From JAFGRU01 sp963665915 (lineage in GTDB: Bacteria > Desulfobacterota > Desulfuromonadia > Desulfuromonadales > JAAYDE01): a stretch of DNA of 64,000 nucleotides. Positions 43,251 through 52,660 of this stretch are shown here, one piece after another (within the stretch, counting starts at the first letter, position 1; every line of letters begins with the position of its first letter). The stretch covers positions 310,001-374,000 of the forward strand of contig CAXXSG010000002.1 of the NCBI GenBank assembly GCA_963665915.2, written 5' to 3'. The notes under the pieces were generated by a model. It did not search any database. It saw nothing but the letters and a program-made list of their open reading frames with translations, and was not told the origin of the DNA. The position numbers were made by a program, and so were the translations under genes.

Positions 43251-43335
43251 TTTACCGCCGAGAACGCAGAGAAAAAACGACTGAATAATCTTTTGTTTTC
43301 CTCTGCGTTCTCTGCGGTTGGTTTGTCTTTGCGGT
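43251..43335 (+). repeat. Dispersed intergenic repeat, copy 3, inverted pair
   Basis: The left arm ACCGCCGAGAACGCAGAG and right arm CTCTGCGTTCTCTGCGGT form a long imperfect hairpin between the PHP and M42 genes. The words match copies at 23311 and 39030. Confidence 0.75.
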
Positions 43336-43387
43336 TTGAGAGAGCAAAGCGAGCGGGTGTGAGGGGTTTTTTAAATAAGGAGAAGGA

Positions 43388-44458
43388 ATGAATAAGAAAG
43401 ACCTGAAGTTTTTGAAAGAACTTGTTGAAATACCCAGCCCTTCGGGCTTCGAACAACCGGCCCAGCGCAGGATCCGGAAAGAACTGGAAGGGGTGGTTGA
43501 TGAACTGAAAACTGATCTCATGGGCAACGTGATTGCCTGCATCAAGGGAACGGGCAAGGACAGCCTGCGGGTCATGCTCGCCGGCCATTGCGACGAGATC
43601 GGATTTATTGTCCAGTATATCGATGATAACGGCTTTATTTACTTTTCGCCGATCGGGGGGGTGGACCCTCACCTCGTTCCCGGGCAACGGGTCCATATTC
43701 ACACGGACAATGGTCCGCTGCTGGGGGTGGTGGGCAAAAAACCGATTCATCTGATGGAGCAGAAAGACCGCGAGGTGGTGGTCAAGTTTAAAAACCAGTT
43801 CATTGACATCGGCAGCGCAAGCAAGGATGAAACCGCCTCCCTGGTAAATATCGGGGATCCGGTAACCATCGCCGTTAAACTCGAGCATTTGCAGGGGGAT
43901 CGCCTTACCTCCCGGGCTTTTGACGACAAGATGGGTGCTTTCATCGTCGCCCAGGTTCTCAAGGAAATCCGTCGGCGCGGTCCGGTAAAAGCCGACGTCT
44001 ATGGCGTTTTTACGGTTCAGGAAGAGGTCGGCCTGCGCGGTTCCCAAACCAGCGCCTACGGTGTGAATCCGGATGTCGGTATTGCCGTTGATGTCGGTTT
44101 TGCCACCGATTGTCCGGAAATCGACAAGAAGGAGCTCGGTGAGTTGAAACTCGGTGACGGCCCTATTCTCTGCCGGGGACCAAATATCAATCCAGCCCTG
44201 TTTCGCATGCTGGTTGCCACCGCCAAGGATGGAAAGATTCCTCACCAGATCGAAGCTTCCGGCCGACCGACCGGTACCGACGCCAACGCTCTTCAGGTCT
44301 CGCGGGAAGGGGTGGCTGCGGCGCTTATCAGTGTCCCGTTGCGTTACATGCATACACCGGTGGAAGTCCTTTCCCAGTCCGATCTGGAAAGTACCGTTAG
44401 CCTGCTCTCCGATTTCCTTGAGCGTGTTGAAAAACGGGAGGATTTTATACCCAATTGA
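43388..44458 (+). CDS. M42-family metallo-aminopeptidase
   Basis: 356 residues, usual for M42 (FrvX/YsdC/tetrahedral aminopeptidase type). Metal and catalytic motifs visible are AGHCDEIGF, SRAFDDKMGAF, VQEEVGLRGSQTSA, AVDVGFATDCPE and YMHTPVEV. These cytosolic enzymes form large tetrahedral oligomers and trim peptides. AAGGAGAAGG lies upstream of the start. A MITE-like element begins 3 bases after the stop. Confidence 0.92.
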   Translation: MNKKDLKFLKELVEIPSPSGFEQPAQRRIRKELEGVVDELKTDLMGNVIACIKGTGKDSLRVMLAGHCDEIGFIVQYIDDNGFIYFSPIGGVDPHLVPGQRVHIHTDNGPLLGVVGKKPIHLMEQKDREVVVKFKNQFIDIGSASKDETASLVNIGDPVTIAVKLEHLQGDRLTSRAFDDKMGAFIVAQVLKEIRRRGPVKADVYGVFTVQEEVGLRGSQTSAYGVNPDVGIAVDVGFATDCPEIDKKELGELKLGDGPILCRGPNINPALFRMLVATAKDGKIPHQIEASGRPTGTDANALQVSREGVAAALISVPLRYMHTPVEVLSQSDLESTVSLLSDFLERVEKREDFIPN

Positions 44459-44460
44459 AT

Positions 44461-44849
44461 TAGCCCGGATGCTTCATGAAGACTTCTACTATAACCGTCA
44501 ATCGCATTTCATCTTGAGGAGTCTGTCGAACTTAGGAATGAATCTACTGCAAAATTGATAAATCAGGCCATATTTTCGCAAATTCTCGACAAATAGCCCT
44601 GCTATTCGAGCTCAAATTTGCGAAAATCTGTCCTCGATTTCCCATTTTCTCATGACGATCCCTTAAGTCCGACAGACTCCTAGATTTCTCATGTTATTTG
44701 TTACGATTTCCCAAGTTCGATAGTCTCCCGGTCGTGCTTGCTACTTGCTCTTCGAACTATAACAAGTACACCTACAGAACGCGTCGCTGTGCTTGATCTG
44801 AAGCACACTTGTCGATTTCGTGCCAAAGCCTTATGAAGAAACCGGGCTA
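44461..44849. mobile_element. MITE-like element with nested inverted repeats, no transposase
   Basis: 389 bases. Terminal repeats TAGCCCGGATGCTTCATGA (44461) and, on the other strand, TAGCCCGGTTTCTTCATAA (44849) match at 16 of 19 bases. The outermost TA on each side could be a TA target duplication, as made by IS630/Tc1 elements. Inside lies a second pair, AGGAGTCTGTCGAACTTAGG (44517) with its near-complement ending at 44681. A third, perfect 13-bp pair is ATTTTCGCAAATT (44572-44584) with 44615-44627. No transposase ORF is present, so it would need help from elsewhere. It fills the 490-base gap between the M42 gene and guaB. Confidence 0.75.
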
Positions 44850-44948
44850 GTCAAATTCTGCGCCGGTTTTCTTTGACTCCTCAAATGAAAAAGCATAGAA
44901 TCACCGATTAATCGGTTCGAAACTTTTTGCGGGAGAGAGGAGGCTGGT

Positions 44949-46421
44949 ATGGTGGATTCAGTGATCAGGGAAGGTCTTACATTTGATGATGTTCTTTTAG
45001 TACCGGCCCACTCCACATTTTTTCCCAAAGATGCCGATCTGACCACAAGCCTGACACGAACCATCAAGCTCCAGATCCCTCTGGTATCCGCCGCTATGGA
45101 TACGGTGACCGAATCGCGCACCGCGATCTGCATGTCCCGGGAAGGAGGGCTGGGTGTTATTCATAAAAACATGAGTCCCGCCGACCAGGCTCTGGAAGTC
45201 GACCAGGTCAAAAAGTCGGAAAGCGGGATGATTGTCGACCCCATCACCATGAATCCCCGGCAGAAAATTCGGGAAGCCCTGGAACTGATGAAAAAATATC
45301 GGATTTCAGGGGTCCCGATCACCGAAAACGGAAAACTTGTCGGTATCCTCACCAATCGGGATCTTCGTTTTGAAACCGAGCTTGACCAGGTCATTGAGCA
45401 TGTCATGACCAAAGATAAGCTGGTCACTGTCCCTCCCGGCACGACCCTCGAAGACGCCAAATTCCATCTCCATAAACACCGGATCGAAAAGCTTCTGGTG
45501 GTAGACAAAGACTATATGCTTCAAGGTTTGATCACCATCAAGGATATCGAAAAGGTTCGCAAATATCCCCACGCCAGTAAAGACGCTCTCGGACGCCTGA
45601 TTGCCGGTGCCGCCATCGGTGTGGGAAACGACCGCGAAGAACGGGTGGAGGCGCTGGTCAAGGCCGGAGTCGATGTCATTGTTGTCGACACAGCTCATGG
45701 TCATTCCCAGGCGGTTATCGATGCGGTGCGGGATGTCAAAAGAAGCTACCCGGATTTACAGCTGGTTGCGGGCAATGTTGCCACGGCCGAAGCAGCGGAA
45801 GCCTTGGCTGGGGCAGGGGTTGACGCCGTCAAGGTTGGGATCGGTCCCGGTTCTATCTGCACCACCCGGGTTGTTGCCGGGGTTGGCGTTCCGCAATTGA
45901 CCGCCATCCAGGATGTCGCGCGGATTACGCGTAAAAAAGGGATTCCTCTGATCGCTGATGGAGGGATCAAGTTCTCCGGCGACATTCCCAAGGCATTGGC
46001 CTTTGGTGCGGATGTTGTCATGATCGGGTCCCTCTTCGCCGGGACCGGGGAGTCCCCCGGAGATACGATCCTTTACCAGGGGCGTACCTACAAGACGTAC
46101 CGTGGCATGGGCAGTATCGGCGCCATGAATAAAGGGAGCAAGGACCGCTATTTCCAGGCTGACGTGGAGAGTGAGATCAAGCTGGTTCCGGAAGGGATCG
46201 AGGGGCGGGTCCCTTATCGCGGGAGTCTCTCCGACAATGTTCACCAGCTTTTAGGTGGGCTGCGCGCAGGCATGGGTTATACAGGTTGTTGCAATATCCG
46301 CGAGCTTCAGGAAAAGGCACGGTTTATTAAGATTTCCAATGCCGGTTTGAAGGAATCTCATGTTCATGATGTACAAATTACTCACGAGGCGCCCAACTAC
46401 CGTTTTAACCCGAATTTCTGA
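44949..46421 (+). CDS. guaB: IMP dehydrogenase GuaB
   Basis: 490 residues, the usual length. The (beta/alpha)8 barrel begins at LTFDDVLLVPAHSTF. Two CBS domains are inserted at about 95-205 (MKKYRISGVPITENGKLVGI). The catalytic loop is GPGSICTTRVVAGVGVPQ, and the flap region includes YRGMGSIGAM. It oxidises IMP to XMP with NAD. AGAGAGGAGG precedes the start. guaA follows at 99 bases, so the pair forms the guaBA GMP pathway. Confidence 0.97.
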   Translation: MVDSVIREGLTFDDVLLVPAHSTFFPKDADLTTSLTRTIKLQIPLVSAAMDTVTESRTAICMSREGGLGVIHKNMSPADQALEVDQVKKSESGMIVDPITMNPRQKIREALELMKKYRISGVPITENGKLVGILTNRDLRFETELDQVIEHVMTKDKLVTVPPGTTLEDAKFHLHKHRIEKLLVVDKDYMLQGLITIKDIEKVRKYPHASKDALGRLIAGAAIGVGNDREERVEALVKAGVDVIVVDTAHGHSQAVIDAVRDVKRSYPDLQLVAGNVATAEAAEALAGAGVDAVKVGIGPGSICTTRVVAGVGVPQLTAIQDVARITRKKGIPLIADGGIKFSGDIPKALAFGADVVMIGSLFAGTGESPGDTILYQGRTYKTYRGMGSIGAMNKGSKDRYFQADVESEIKLVPEGIEGRVPYRGSLSDNVHQLLGGLRAGMGYTGCCNIRELQEKARFIKISNAGLKESHVHDVQITHEAPNYRFNPNF

Positions 46422-46519
46422 TGGGTTGTGGAAATGACTCCACTGAATTTGATATGCATGACCGGATGACCGGGGCGGAATGAAATCTGTCCCGGATTTT
46501 TGTTTGCAGGAAATGGATT

Positions 46520-48082
46520 ATGATAAAAGATATTCACAGCGAAAAAATTTTGATTCTCGATTTTGGTTCACAGTACAGTCAGCTCATTGCCCGGAGGATC
46601 CGGGAAACCCACGTTTACTGTGAAATCCAGCCTTTTGACATGGACCTGGATGCAATCCGCTCTTACGCCCCCAGGGGGATTGTTCTCTCAGGGGGGCCAA
46701 AATCGGTTTACGACGAAGGGGCTCCCGCTGTTGAGGAGGAGCTTTTTGAACTGGGAATTCCGGTACTTGGGATCTGCTATGGCATGCAGCTGATGTGTCG
46801 TCATTTCGGCGGTGCGGTTATTCCTGCCGGAAAGAGGGAATACGGGCATGCGGAATTGTTGGCCGAGGGGCAGCCCGGCCCCCTCTTTGAGGGTTTTTTT
46901 GTGGAGCGCAAAAACTCGGTCTGGATGAGTCATGGCGACCATATAGACAAGGTGCCGGATCAGTTCGAGGTTGTGGCTTGCTCCGAAAACGCTCCGGTCT
47001 GCGCCTTCCAGAATATCGAACGCCGCCAGTACGGTGTTCAGTTCCATCCCGAAGTCAACCATACCTTGCGAGGCGACCTTCTGATTGAGAATTTCGTGCG
47101 CAGCATCTGTCGTTGCTCCGGTCAGTGGACGCCCGGGAATATCATCCAGGACGGTGTTGCCCGCATCCGCGAGCAGGTAGGTAAAGATCCCGTGATTCTG
47201 GGTCTTTCCGGCGGGGTTGATTCCTCTGTGGCCGCCGCCCTGCTTCATCAGGCTGTCGGTGATCAGCTGACCTGTGTTTTTGTGGATAACGGCCTTCTCC
47301 GGCTGGGGGAGGGGGATCAGGTCATGGCCACTTTTGCAGAAAATCTCGGCGTCAGGGTAATCCGGGTAGACGCCCAAGAGCGATTCCTGTCCGCTCTCAA
47401 AGGGGTGGCCGATCCCGAGCAGAAGCGGAAGATCATCGGCGGGCTTTTTATCGAGATTTTCGAAGAAGAGGCGAAAAGGCTGGGGGATGTTCGCTGGCTG
47501 GGGCAGGGGACCATCTATCCCGACGTCATCGAATCCGCCGGTGCGAAAACCGGCAAGGCCCACAGTATCAAGAGCCATCACAATGTCGGCGGCCTGCCCG
47601 ATATCATGAAACTGGAACTGGTGGAGCCGTTGCGCGAACTATTCAAGGATGAGGTGCGTTCCATCGGCGAGGAACTGGGACTCCCGCATCAGCTGGTTTA
47701 TCGCCATCCTTTCCCGGGTCCGGGGCTGGGTGTCCGCATCCTGGGGGAAATTAAAAAAGAATTTGCCGATGCCCTGCGTTATGCCGACGCCATCTATATC
47801 GATGAGCTGCGCAGCACCGGCCATTACGACAAGATCAGCCAGGCTTTTGCCGTGTTTCTGCCGGTCAAAAGTGTCGGGGTCATGGGGGATGGAAGAACCT
47901 ACGAGTTCGTCATTTCCTTGCGGGCCGTGGAGACAAAAGATTTTATGACGGCCGAATGGTATCCGCTTCCCTATGCCATCATGTCTCGCATCAGCAACCG
48001 GATCATCAACGAAGTAAGGGGGGTGAATCGGGTGGTCTACGATATTTCCAGCAAGCCCCCAGCTACCATTGAGTGGGAGTGA
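46520..48082 (+). CDS. guaA: GMP synthase (glutamine-hydrolysing) GuaA
   Basis: 520 residues. The class I glutaminase domain has LGICYGMQLM (nucleophile Cys) and VQFHPEVNHT (His, Glu). The ATP-pyrophosphatase domain has the GLSGGVDSSVAAALL loop, and the C-terminal dimerisation domain ends IEWE. It converts XMP to GMP using glutamine and ATP. It follows guaB and ends just before a strong terminator. Confidence 0.97.
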   Translation: MIKDIHSEKILILDFGSQYSQLIARRIRETHVYCEIQPFDMDLDAIRSYAPRGIVLSGGPKSVYDEGAPAVEEELFELGIPVLGICYGMQLMCRHFGGAVIPAGKREYGHAELLAEGQPGPLFEGFFVERKNSVWMSHGDHIDKVPDQFEVVACSENAPVCAFQNIERRQYGVQFHPEVNHTLRGDLLIENFVRSICRCSGQWTPGNIIQDGVARIREQVGKDPVILGLSGGVDSSVAAALLHQAVGDQLTCVFVDNGLLRLGEGDQVMATFAENLGVRVIRVDAQERFLSALKGVADPEQKRKIIGGLFIEIFEEEAKRLGDVRWLGQGTIYPDVIESAGAKTGKAHSIKSHHNVGGLPDIMKLELVEPLRELFKDEVRSIGEELGLPHQLVYRHPFPGPGLGVRILGEIKKEFADALRYADAIYIDELRSTGHYDKISQAFAVFLPVKSVGVMGDGRTYEFVISLRAVETKDFMTAEWYPLPYAIMSRISNRIINEVRGVNRVVYDISSKPPATIEWE

Positions 48083-48134
48083 AAATAATATTGACTATTT
48101 GCTTTTTGAGCAAAGCAGCTCAGCAAAAAACAGT

Positions 48135-48178
48135 AAAAAAGGCTTTCTGGGGAATATTTTTCAGAAAGCCTTTTTTTT
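48135..48178. terminator. Bidirectional terminator between guaA and kpsS
   Basis: A stem of GGCTTTCTG and CAGAAAGCC flanked by A6 on the left and T8 on the right. It can end guaA (+) and the capsule operon (-), which converge here. Confidence 0.92.
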
Positions 48179-48196
48179 CAATATAATTATGGTCTT

Positions 48197-49447
48197 TCAG
48201 GCGACCTCCAGCCAGGGAACTCCCGTCTCTTCGATTCTCTCCGGAATATTCCTGGTATCGAGCTTGACCCAGTGATCAAGAAGTTGCCGGGTTGGGGGAT
48301 AGGAAAATGAACCGTTGAATTGGTTGGTGTCCAGCAGGTAACCGCGAAATTTTTGGTAGAGATCGGGATCGGGGGGCATTGGATGTGTCCAGAAGTTCTC
48401 CAAAGGGCCGAAGTCGGTCAGTCCTTTTATTTTGTAAATCGCTCTTCCGAGCACCTTGACCGGGACGTTATGGAAGAGGGCCTGCAGCCCCACAGTGCTG
48501 TTTACCGTGACCACTCCGCGGGCATGACGCAGAAGGGTGGGCAGATGGGCATCCCAGGTATAAATAACCCGCCCACTCACACCGTAATGACGGGCAAACT
48601 CCCGAATGCTGGAGGTGTAATCACGATAAGCGCGATCCATGGGGTGATGTTTAATCACCAGAGACAGGTTCTCCGGGGCATGATGTGCAAATGAACCTAT
48701 TACCTCATAAAGAATCTTCGATTGGTCCTGCTTCGGAGAATGAAACAGTAGCTGGCAATCATTGTGGACCTGCAGGGGGAACAGAAAATATTTCATATTG
48801 AGAGGACCGGCAACCAGCCGGGTAACTTTTCTGGAAGCAGGCGCATGCCGATACCTTCTCCAAGCGGAAAGTAGCCATTGTCGGGTTTCTTGCCAGATAT
48901 TGTTTCCTCGGTGGTGGCGATATCCCGGATATTTCCACTTGCTCAGCCAACCGACCAGACCGTACATAAGGGTGAAGAAAACCATACGGGAAAAGGGATG
49001 AGAGAACTGTGTCGTCGCCTCTTCCTTGACTTCAGTTCCCTGCCCCCAGAAAAAAGATGGCTCTGACGGTAAAGTCGAATTACCGTTGACGCCATCCTCC
49101 TCCAAGGTGATCCAGTGAGGGCGGAGATATCCTTCTTCAAAAACCCGAATGGCGAGCCCCATCCGTCGGGCCATACTGATGGCTGCCCGGTGGTAGGCTC
49201 GGCAATCGCCGAACAGGACAATTTCGTCAATTTTCCTGCTCCTGACCAGCGATTCAAAAAAAGCGGGCCAATCATCATATGATCCCCGATAGGGGATGGC
49301 TCCCGTTGGATAAAAGAGGGCATCTCCGCCATTTAAGTTGACCTTGTAGACGGTTGCTCCTCTTTTTCTCAGGCGGCGAGCGAACCACCAGAAAAAGGGG
49401 CCCATCGGTCCCTGCAAAAGAAGGATATTATGGCTGGTCAGTGGCAT
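48197..49447 (-). CDS. kpsS: Capsule Kdo transferase KpsS
   Basis: 416 residues from the ATG at 49447 (GGGAGGG upstream); the longer frame to 49480 lies inside kpsC. KpsS hallmarks are LQGPMGPFFWWFARRLRKRG, VFEEGYLRPHWITLEEDGVN and the C-terminal VTVNSTVGLQALFHNVPVKV. KpsS adds the first Kdo to phosphatidylglycerol, starting the lipid terminus of ABC-exported capsules. It overlaps the end of kpsC by 20 bases. It is the last gene of the capsule operon, facing the terminator at 48135. Confidence 0.92.
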   Translation of the reverse strand: MPLTSHNILLLQGPMGPFFWWFARRLRKRGATVYKVNLNGGDALFYPTGAIPYRGSYDDWPAFFESLVRSRKIDEIVLFGDCRAYHRAAISMARRMGLAIRVFEEGYLRPHWITLEEDGVNGNSTLPSEPSFFWGQGTEVKEEATTQFSHPFSRMVFFTLMYGLVGWLSKWKYPGYRHHRGNNIWQETRQWLLSAWRRYRHAPASRKVTRLVAGPLNMKYFLFPLQVHNDCQLLFHSPKQDQSKILYEVIGSFAHHAPENLSLVIKHHPMDRAYRDYTSSIREFARHYGVSGRVIYTWDAHLPTLLRHARGVVTVNSTVGLQALFHNVPVKVLGRAIYKIKGLTDFGPLENFWTHPMPPDPDLYQKFRGYLLDTNQFNGSFSYPPTRQLLDHWVKLDTRNIPERIEETGVPWLEVA

Positions 49448-51527
49448 TCGGTGATCCCTCCCTGTCCCGTATCCCTTCAAAAAAACCGCTGAGTTTCCAT
49501 CGCCATCGCAGCATGAAACCGTTCTGTCCCCCTCCGGTTGCTCGTCTTCCCCTGCCGTTCTTCAGGTGTTCCAGGGCTGCTTCAGGGGAAATAACCTGTC
49601 CCGTACTCCAGTCGATGTAACGTGGATAGAGAATCAGGGCTCCTGTTACCAGTTCATCCAAAGCCAGTTTTCTGCCCCGTCGACTCACCTCATGGCGATC
49701 CCGGGTGAGACCCCATCCGGCATAGAAAGGCAGTCCGTAAGTGAAAACGGCCTTCCCATGCAGCAGGGCCTCAAATCCGGTCAGGCTGGTGAGGGTATGA
49801 ACTTCATCCACGGCCCTCAGGCAGGCGGGCATTGATGTTTTGGTGATGATTTGATCACAGAATTTCAGCGCTTCACTGGTAGTGATGCCCCCCTCGCGAT
49901 TCCCTGCCAGAACATCCGGATGGGGTTTATGCACGATATAGGCCCCTGGGTTCTGCCGGCGCACCTCCGCCAGAAGGTCGAGATTTGTCCGGATATCCAC
50001 ACATCCCAGGCGAATGGAAGCGTCATCTTCCACCTGTCCTGGAACCAGGATAATGCGCTGTCCCGGTGCCGCTGAAAGGTCAGGAGGTGAATCGTCCCCC
50101 ACGTTGTATTTGGACAGGCGCTCCTCCACGATACGCTTCCGCATCGCAGCCCCACGTTTTTTGAGATCGGTGGAGAAATCCGTCTCCCTCAGGATCGTCT
50201 CCAGATCGCTCGGAGCGTTGGGGTTAAAATAGATTCCACTGGTATCCACCACCAGGGAAAGGGGGCGGACCAGATCTGACCCGAGTCCCACGGAGCGTAG
50301 AAATCCGTCCTCCATACGATGTACGGGGACACCTTTTTTTTCGGCTGCGCGCACCATCTCCGACCGATCTCCTGCGCCCCAGACAACGACTTTGTCTGCC
50401 TTGACAAGATTCCGGGGATTGTCCGAGAATGTCACCCGGTTTCCCGGTGCGGAAAGAGCCCGGCGAATATAAGGCCGCTTCCACCAGCGGAACCCGCTAC
50501 AGATCAGGCGTCCGAAATCGGCCTGGAAAATTGGGCGCTGCCTGAGCAGGTGCTCGATGACATCTTCCAGAACTCCCGGTTGTCCCGTTTGAGGATTGAT
50601 ATAGCGGGGATAAAGGATGTAGGCAGCCGTGAAAAGCTCTTCCGCAGTCCGTTTTTTTGTTCGCCTTGAACAGCTTTGCCGATCCCGTGTGAGGCCCCAG
50701 CCGGCGTAGAAAGGTATTCCGAAGCATTCCACCGGTTTTCCCAGAAGGAGCGCCTCGAATCCCATTTGTGAGGTTACAACGTAGATCCGGTCTGCCTTTT
50801 CAAGTACCGAAAGGGGATTCAGGTCTTCGGCGAGGATATGAACACGGGAGGATGAATGACTCAGGTTGCATAAATACCCGCGCTTCTTTCCCGCGATCAC
50901 GTCAGGATGGGTCTTGATGATAATATCCGCCTCGGGATTTTCTTTCAGGGCAGCAGCCAACATCCGCTCGAAGGTCGTTTCGTCCGCCATACCGCAGACA
51001 ATCGAACTGTCCCCGAAAGTCTGGTCAACCAGGAGGACTTTTTCTTCTCTCGATCCGGGAAGTGCCTGGTTCAGAAACGGCATGTGATTATATTTTGATA
51101 TCTTCTCTTTTACGATGCGGTCCAGTAATCGCTGTGCCCGTGCAAGCAGCTCCGGAGTTTCCCAGCCGCCGTCTTCCAGCAGGGTTTCAAGGCGGGAGGG
51201 ACTATGGGCATCGTAATAAATCCCTTGATCATCCAGGACAAGGGAAAGGGGAGGGTCTCCCAGGCAGCCAGGAGCGACAGATCGCACGAAACCATCTTCC
51301 AAGGCGAGATAAGGAAGCCCTTTCTGTCTGGCCAGAGAGCGAGCCCGATTCGCTGTTTGGCGGTGTCCCCAGCCGAACACAGCATCGAACTTTTTTCTTC
51401 CGAACCCTCTGCTTGACACGAATCGGTGGCACTCCGGCACTAAGGCCTTGAGATGCCGCATTTTTTTGATGCCGCGGGAGAGCACAAGCCCTAAAGAAAA
51501 ATTAGGAAGTAAAAGCGAATCGCCCAT
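49428..51527 (-). CDS. kpsC: Capsule poly-Kdo linker transferase KpsC
   Basis: 699 residues with two tandem Kdo-transferase modules, each with the same signatures: LALEDGFVRSVAPG with PLSLVLDDQGIYYDAHSPSR in the first, and MEDGFLRSVGLGS with PLSLVVDTSGIYFNPNAPSD in the second. Both repeat TSxxGFEALLxGK and a GLPFYAGWGLT-like motif. KpsC extends the poly-Kdo linker by alternating linkages. It pairs with kpsS and kpsF here, defining an ABC-transporter-dependent (group 2 type) capsule. Confidence 0.93.
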   Translation of the reverse strand: MGDSLLLPNFSLGLVLSRGIKKMRHLKALVPECHRFVSSRGFGRKKFDAVFGWGHRQTANRARSLARQKGLPYLALEDGFVRSVAPGCLGDPPLSLVLDDQGIYYDAHSPSRLETLLEDGGWETPELLARAQRLLDRIVKEKISKYNHMPFLNQALPGSREEKVLLVDQTFGDSSIVCGMADETTFERMLAAALKENPEADIIIKTHPDVIAGKKRGYLCNLSHSSSRVHILAEDLNPLSVLEKADRIYVVTSQMGFEALLLGKPVECFGIPFYAGWGLTRDRQSCSRRTKKRTAEELFTAAYILYPRYINPQTGQPGVLEDVIEHLLRQRPIFQADFGRLICSGFRWWKRPYIRRALSAPGNRVTFSDNPRNLVKADKVVVWGAGDRSEMVRAAEKKGVPVHRMEDGFLRSVGLGSDLVRPLSLVVDTSGIYFNPNAPSDLETILRETDFSTDLKKRGAAMRKRIVEERLSKYNVGDDSPPDLSAAPGQRIILVPGQVEDDASIRLGCVDIRTNLDLLAEVRRQNPGAYIVHKPHPDVLAGNREGGITTSEALKFCDQIITKTSMPACLRAVDEVHTLTSLTGFEALLHGKAVFTYGLPFYAGWGLTRDRHEVSRRGRKLALDELVTGALILYPRYIDWSTGQVISPEAALEHLKNGRGRRATGGGQNGFMLRWRWKLSGFFEGIRDREGSPNATDQP

Positions 51528-51564
51528 GAAAATTTTTCATCCCAATTGTTACTAGCAGCGGTCT

Positions 51565-52608
51565 CTAGCCGCGTACCTGATTGTTTCCGAAATCGTAGAT
51601 CTGAAGGACTCCTACCACATCGTTCTGATCATTGACCACAATCAGGGCATTGATCTTGGCTTCAACCATGCGTTCTTCTGCAACGACAAACCGTTCATTC
51701 ATATCAATTGTCTTTGGGTGGCAGGTCATTATTTCCTGGGCAGAAATGATTATGGGATCTCTGAATTTTTTAAAGGCCCGCAGGATATCCCCATCGGTAA
51801 TAATGCCCCGAAGCTCCTTCCCTTCCAGAACAATGGCCAGGCCGAGTCTTCCTCGAGTGATGACCTGTACAACTTCCTGAAAACTAGCTTCCGGAGAGCA
51901 CACCGGCAAACTCAATCGTTTCATGACATCGGAAACGCGGGTAAGCAGACGTCTGCCCAAGCTTCCTCCCGGATGGAAACGGGCAAAATCTTCCGGTTGA
52001 AACCCTTTGAGCGTGGAAAGAGCAACCGCTAAAGCATCTCCCATCACCAGGGAAGCCGTCGTTGAGCTGGTTGGAGCCAGGTTGTTGTTGCAGGCCTCTC
52101 TCTCGACGGAAATGTCAAGAAAAGCATCAGCATTTTGAGCCAAAGTTGAAGTGAATGTGCCGGTCATGGCGATGATTGGGTTCTTTTGGTGCTGCATAAA
52201 AGGGATCAGGCGGATCAGTTCTTCCGTTTCTCCGCTGTAAGAAATCATCAATACCACATCGGACGGCTTGATCATCCCGAGATCGCCATGAAAGGCTTCT
52301 CCGGGATGAACAAAAAAGGAAGGTGTGCCCGTTGAGGCAAGAGTCGCGGCAATTTTTTTACCAATGATGCCTGACTTGCCCATGCCAACAACCACCAGAC
52401 GTCCGCGTGCGCCGAGCGCAAGCTGCACAGCCTTTTCAAAATCGTTGTTCAGGCGGGAGGACATCCGGGAGAGGGCATCAATTTCCGTTTGTACGACCTC
52501 TTTTGCCAGATCGATCACACTTGTTTTTTCTTCAAAAGAAGGCAATTTCATCTCGGCAGCATTGTCCTGCTTGAAGATAGGAACCACCTTCATTTTTTTA
52601 ATCTCCAT
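51565..52608 (-). CDS. kpsF: Arabinose-5-phosphate isomerase KpsF/KdsD
   Basis: 347 residues. An SIS domain (about 55-200: VVGMGKSGIIGKKIAATLAS, then VHPGEAFHGDLGMIKPSDVV) is followed by two CBS domains. The enzyme makes D-arabinose 5-phosphate for Kdo synthesis, feeding KpsC and KpsS. An internal ATG at 52593 has GGAG 8 bases upstream and may be the true start, removing five residues. A 37-base gap separates it from kpsC. Confidence 0.92.
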   Translation of the reverse strand: MEIKKMKVVPIFKQDNAAEMKLPSFEEKTSVIDLAKEVVQTEIDALSRMSSRLNNDFEKAVQLALGARGRLVVVGMGKSGIIGKKIAATLASTGTPSFFVHPGEAFHGDLGMIKPSDVVLMISYSGETEELIRLIPFMQHQKNPIIAMTGTFTSTLAQNADAFLDISVEREACNNNLAPTSSTTASLVMGDALAVALSTLKGFQPEDFARFHPGGSLGRRLLTRVSDVMKRLSLPVCSPEASFQEVVQVITRGRLGLAIVLEGKELRGIITDGDILRAFKKFRDPIIISAQEIMTCHPKTIDMNERFVVAEERMVEAKINALIVVNDQNDVVGVLQIYDFGNNQVRG

Positions 52609-52660
52609 TGAAATATTTACCCCTTTTGGGGGTGTATAGCGCTGAATTGAACTTAGCTTG

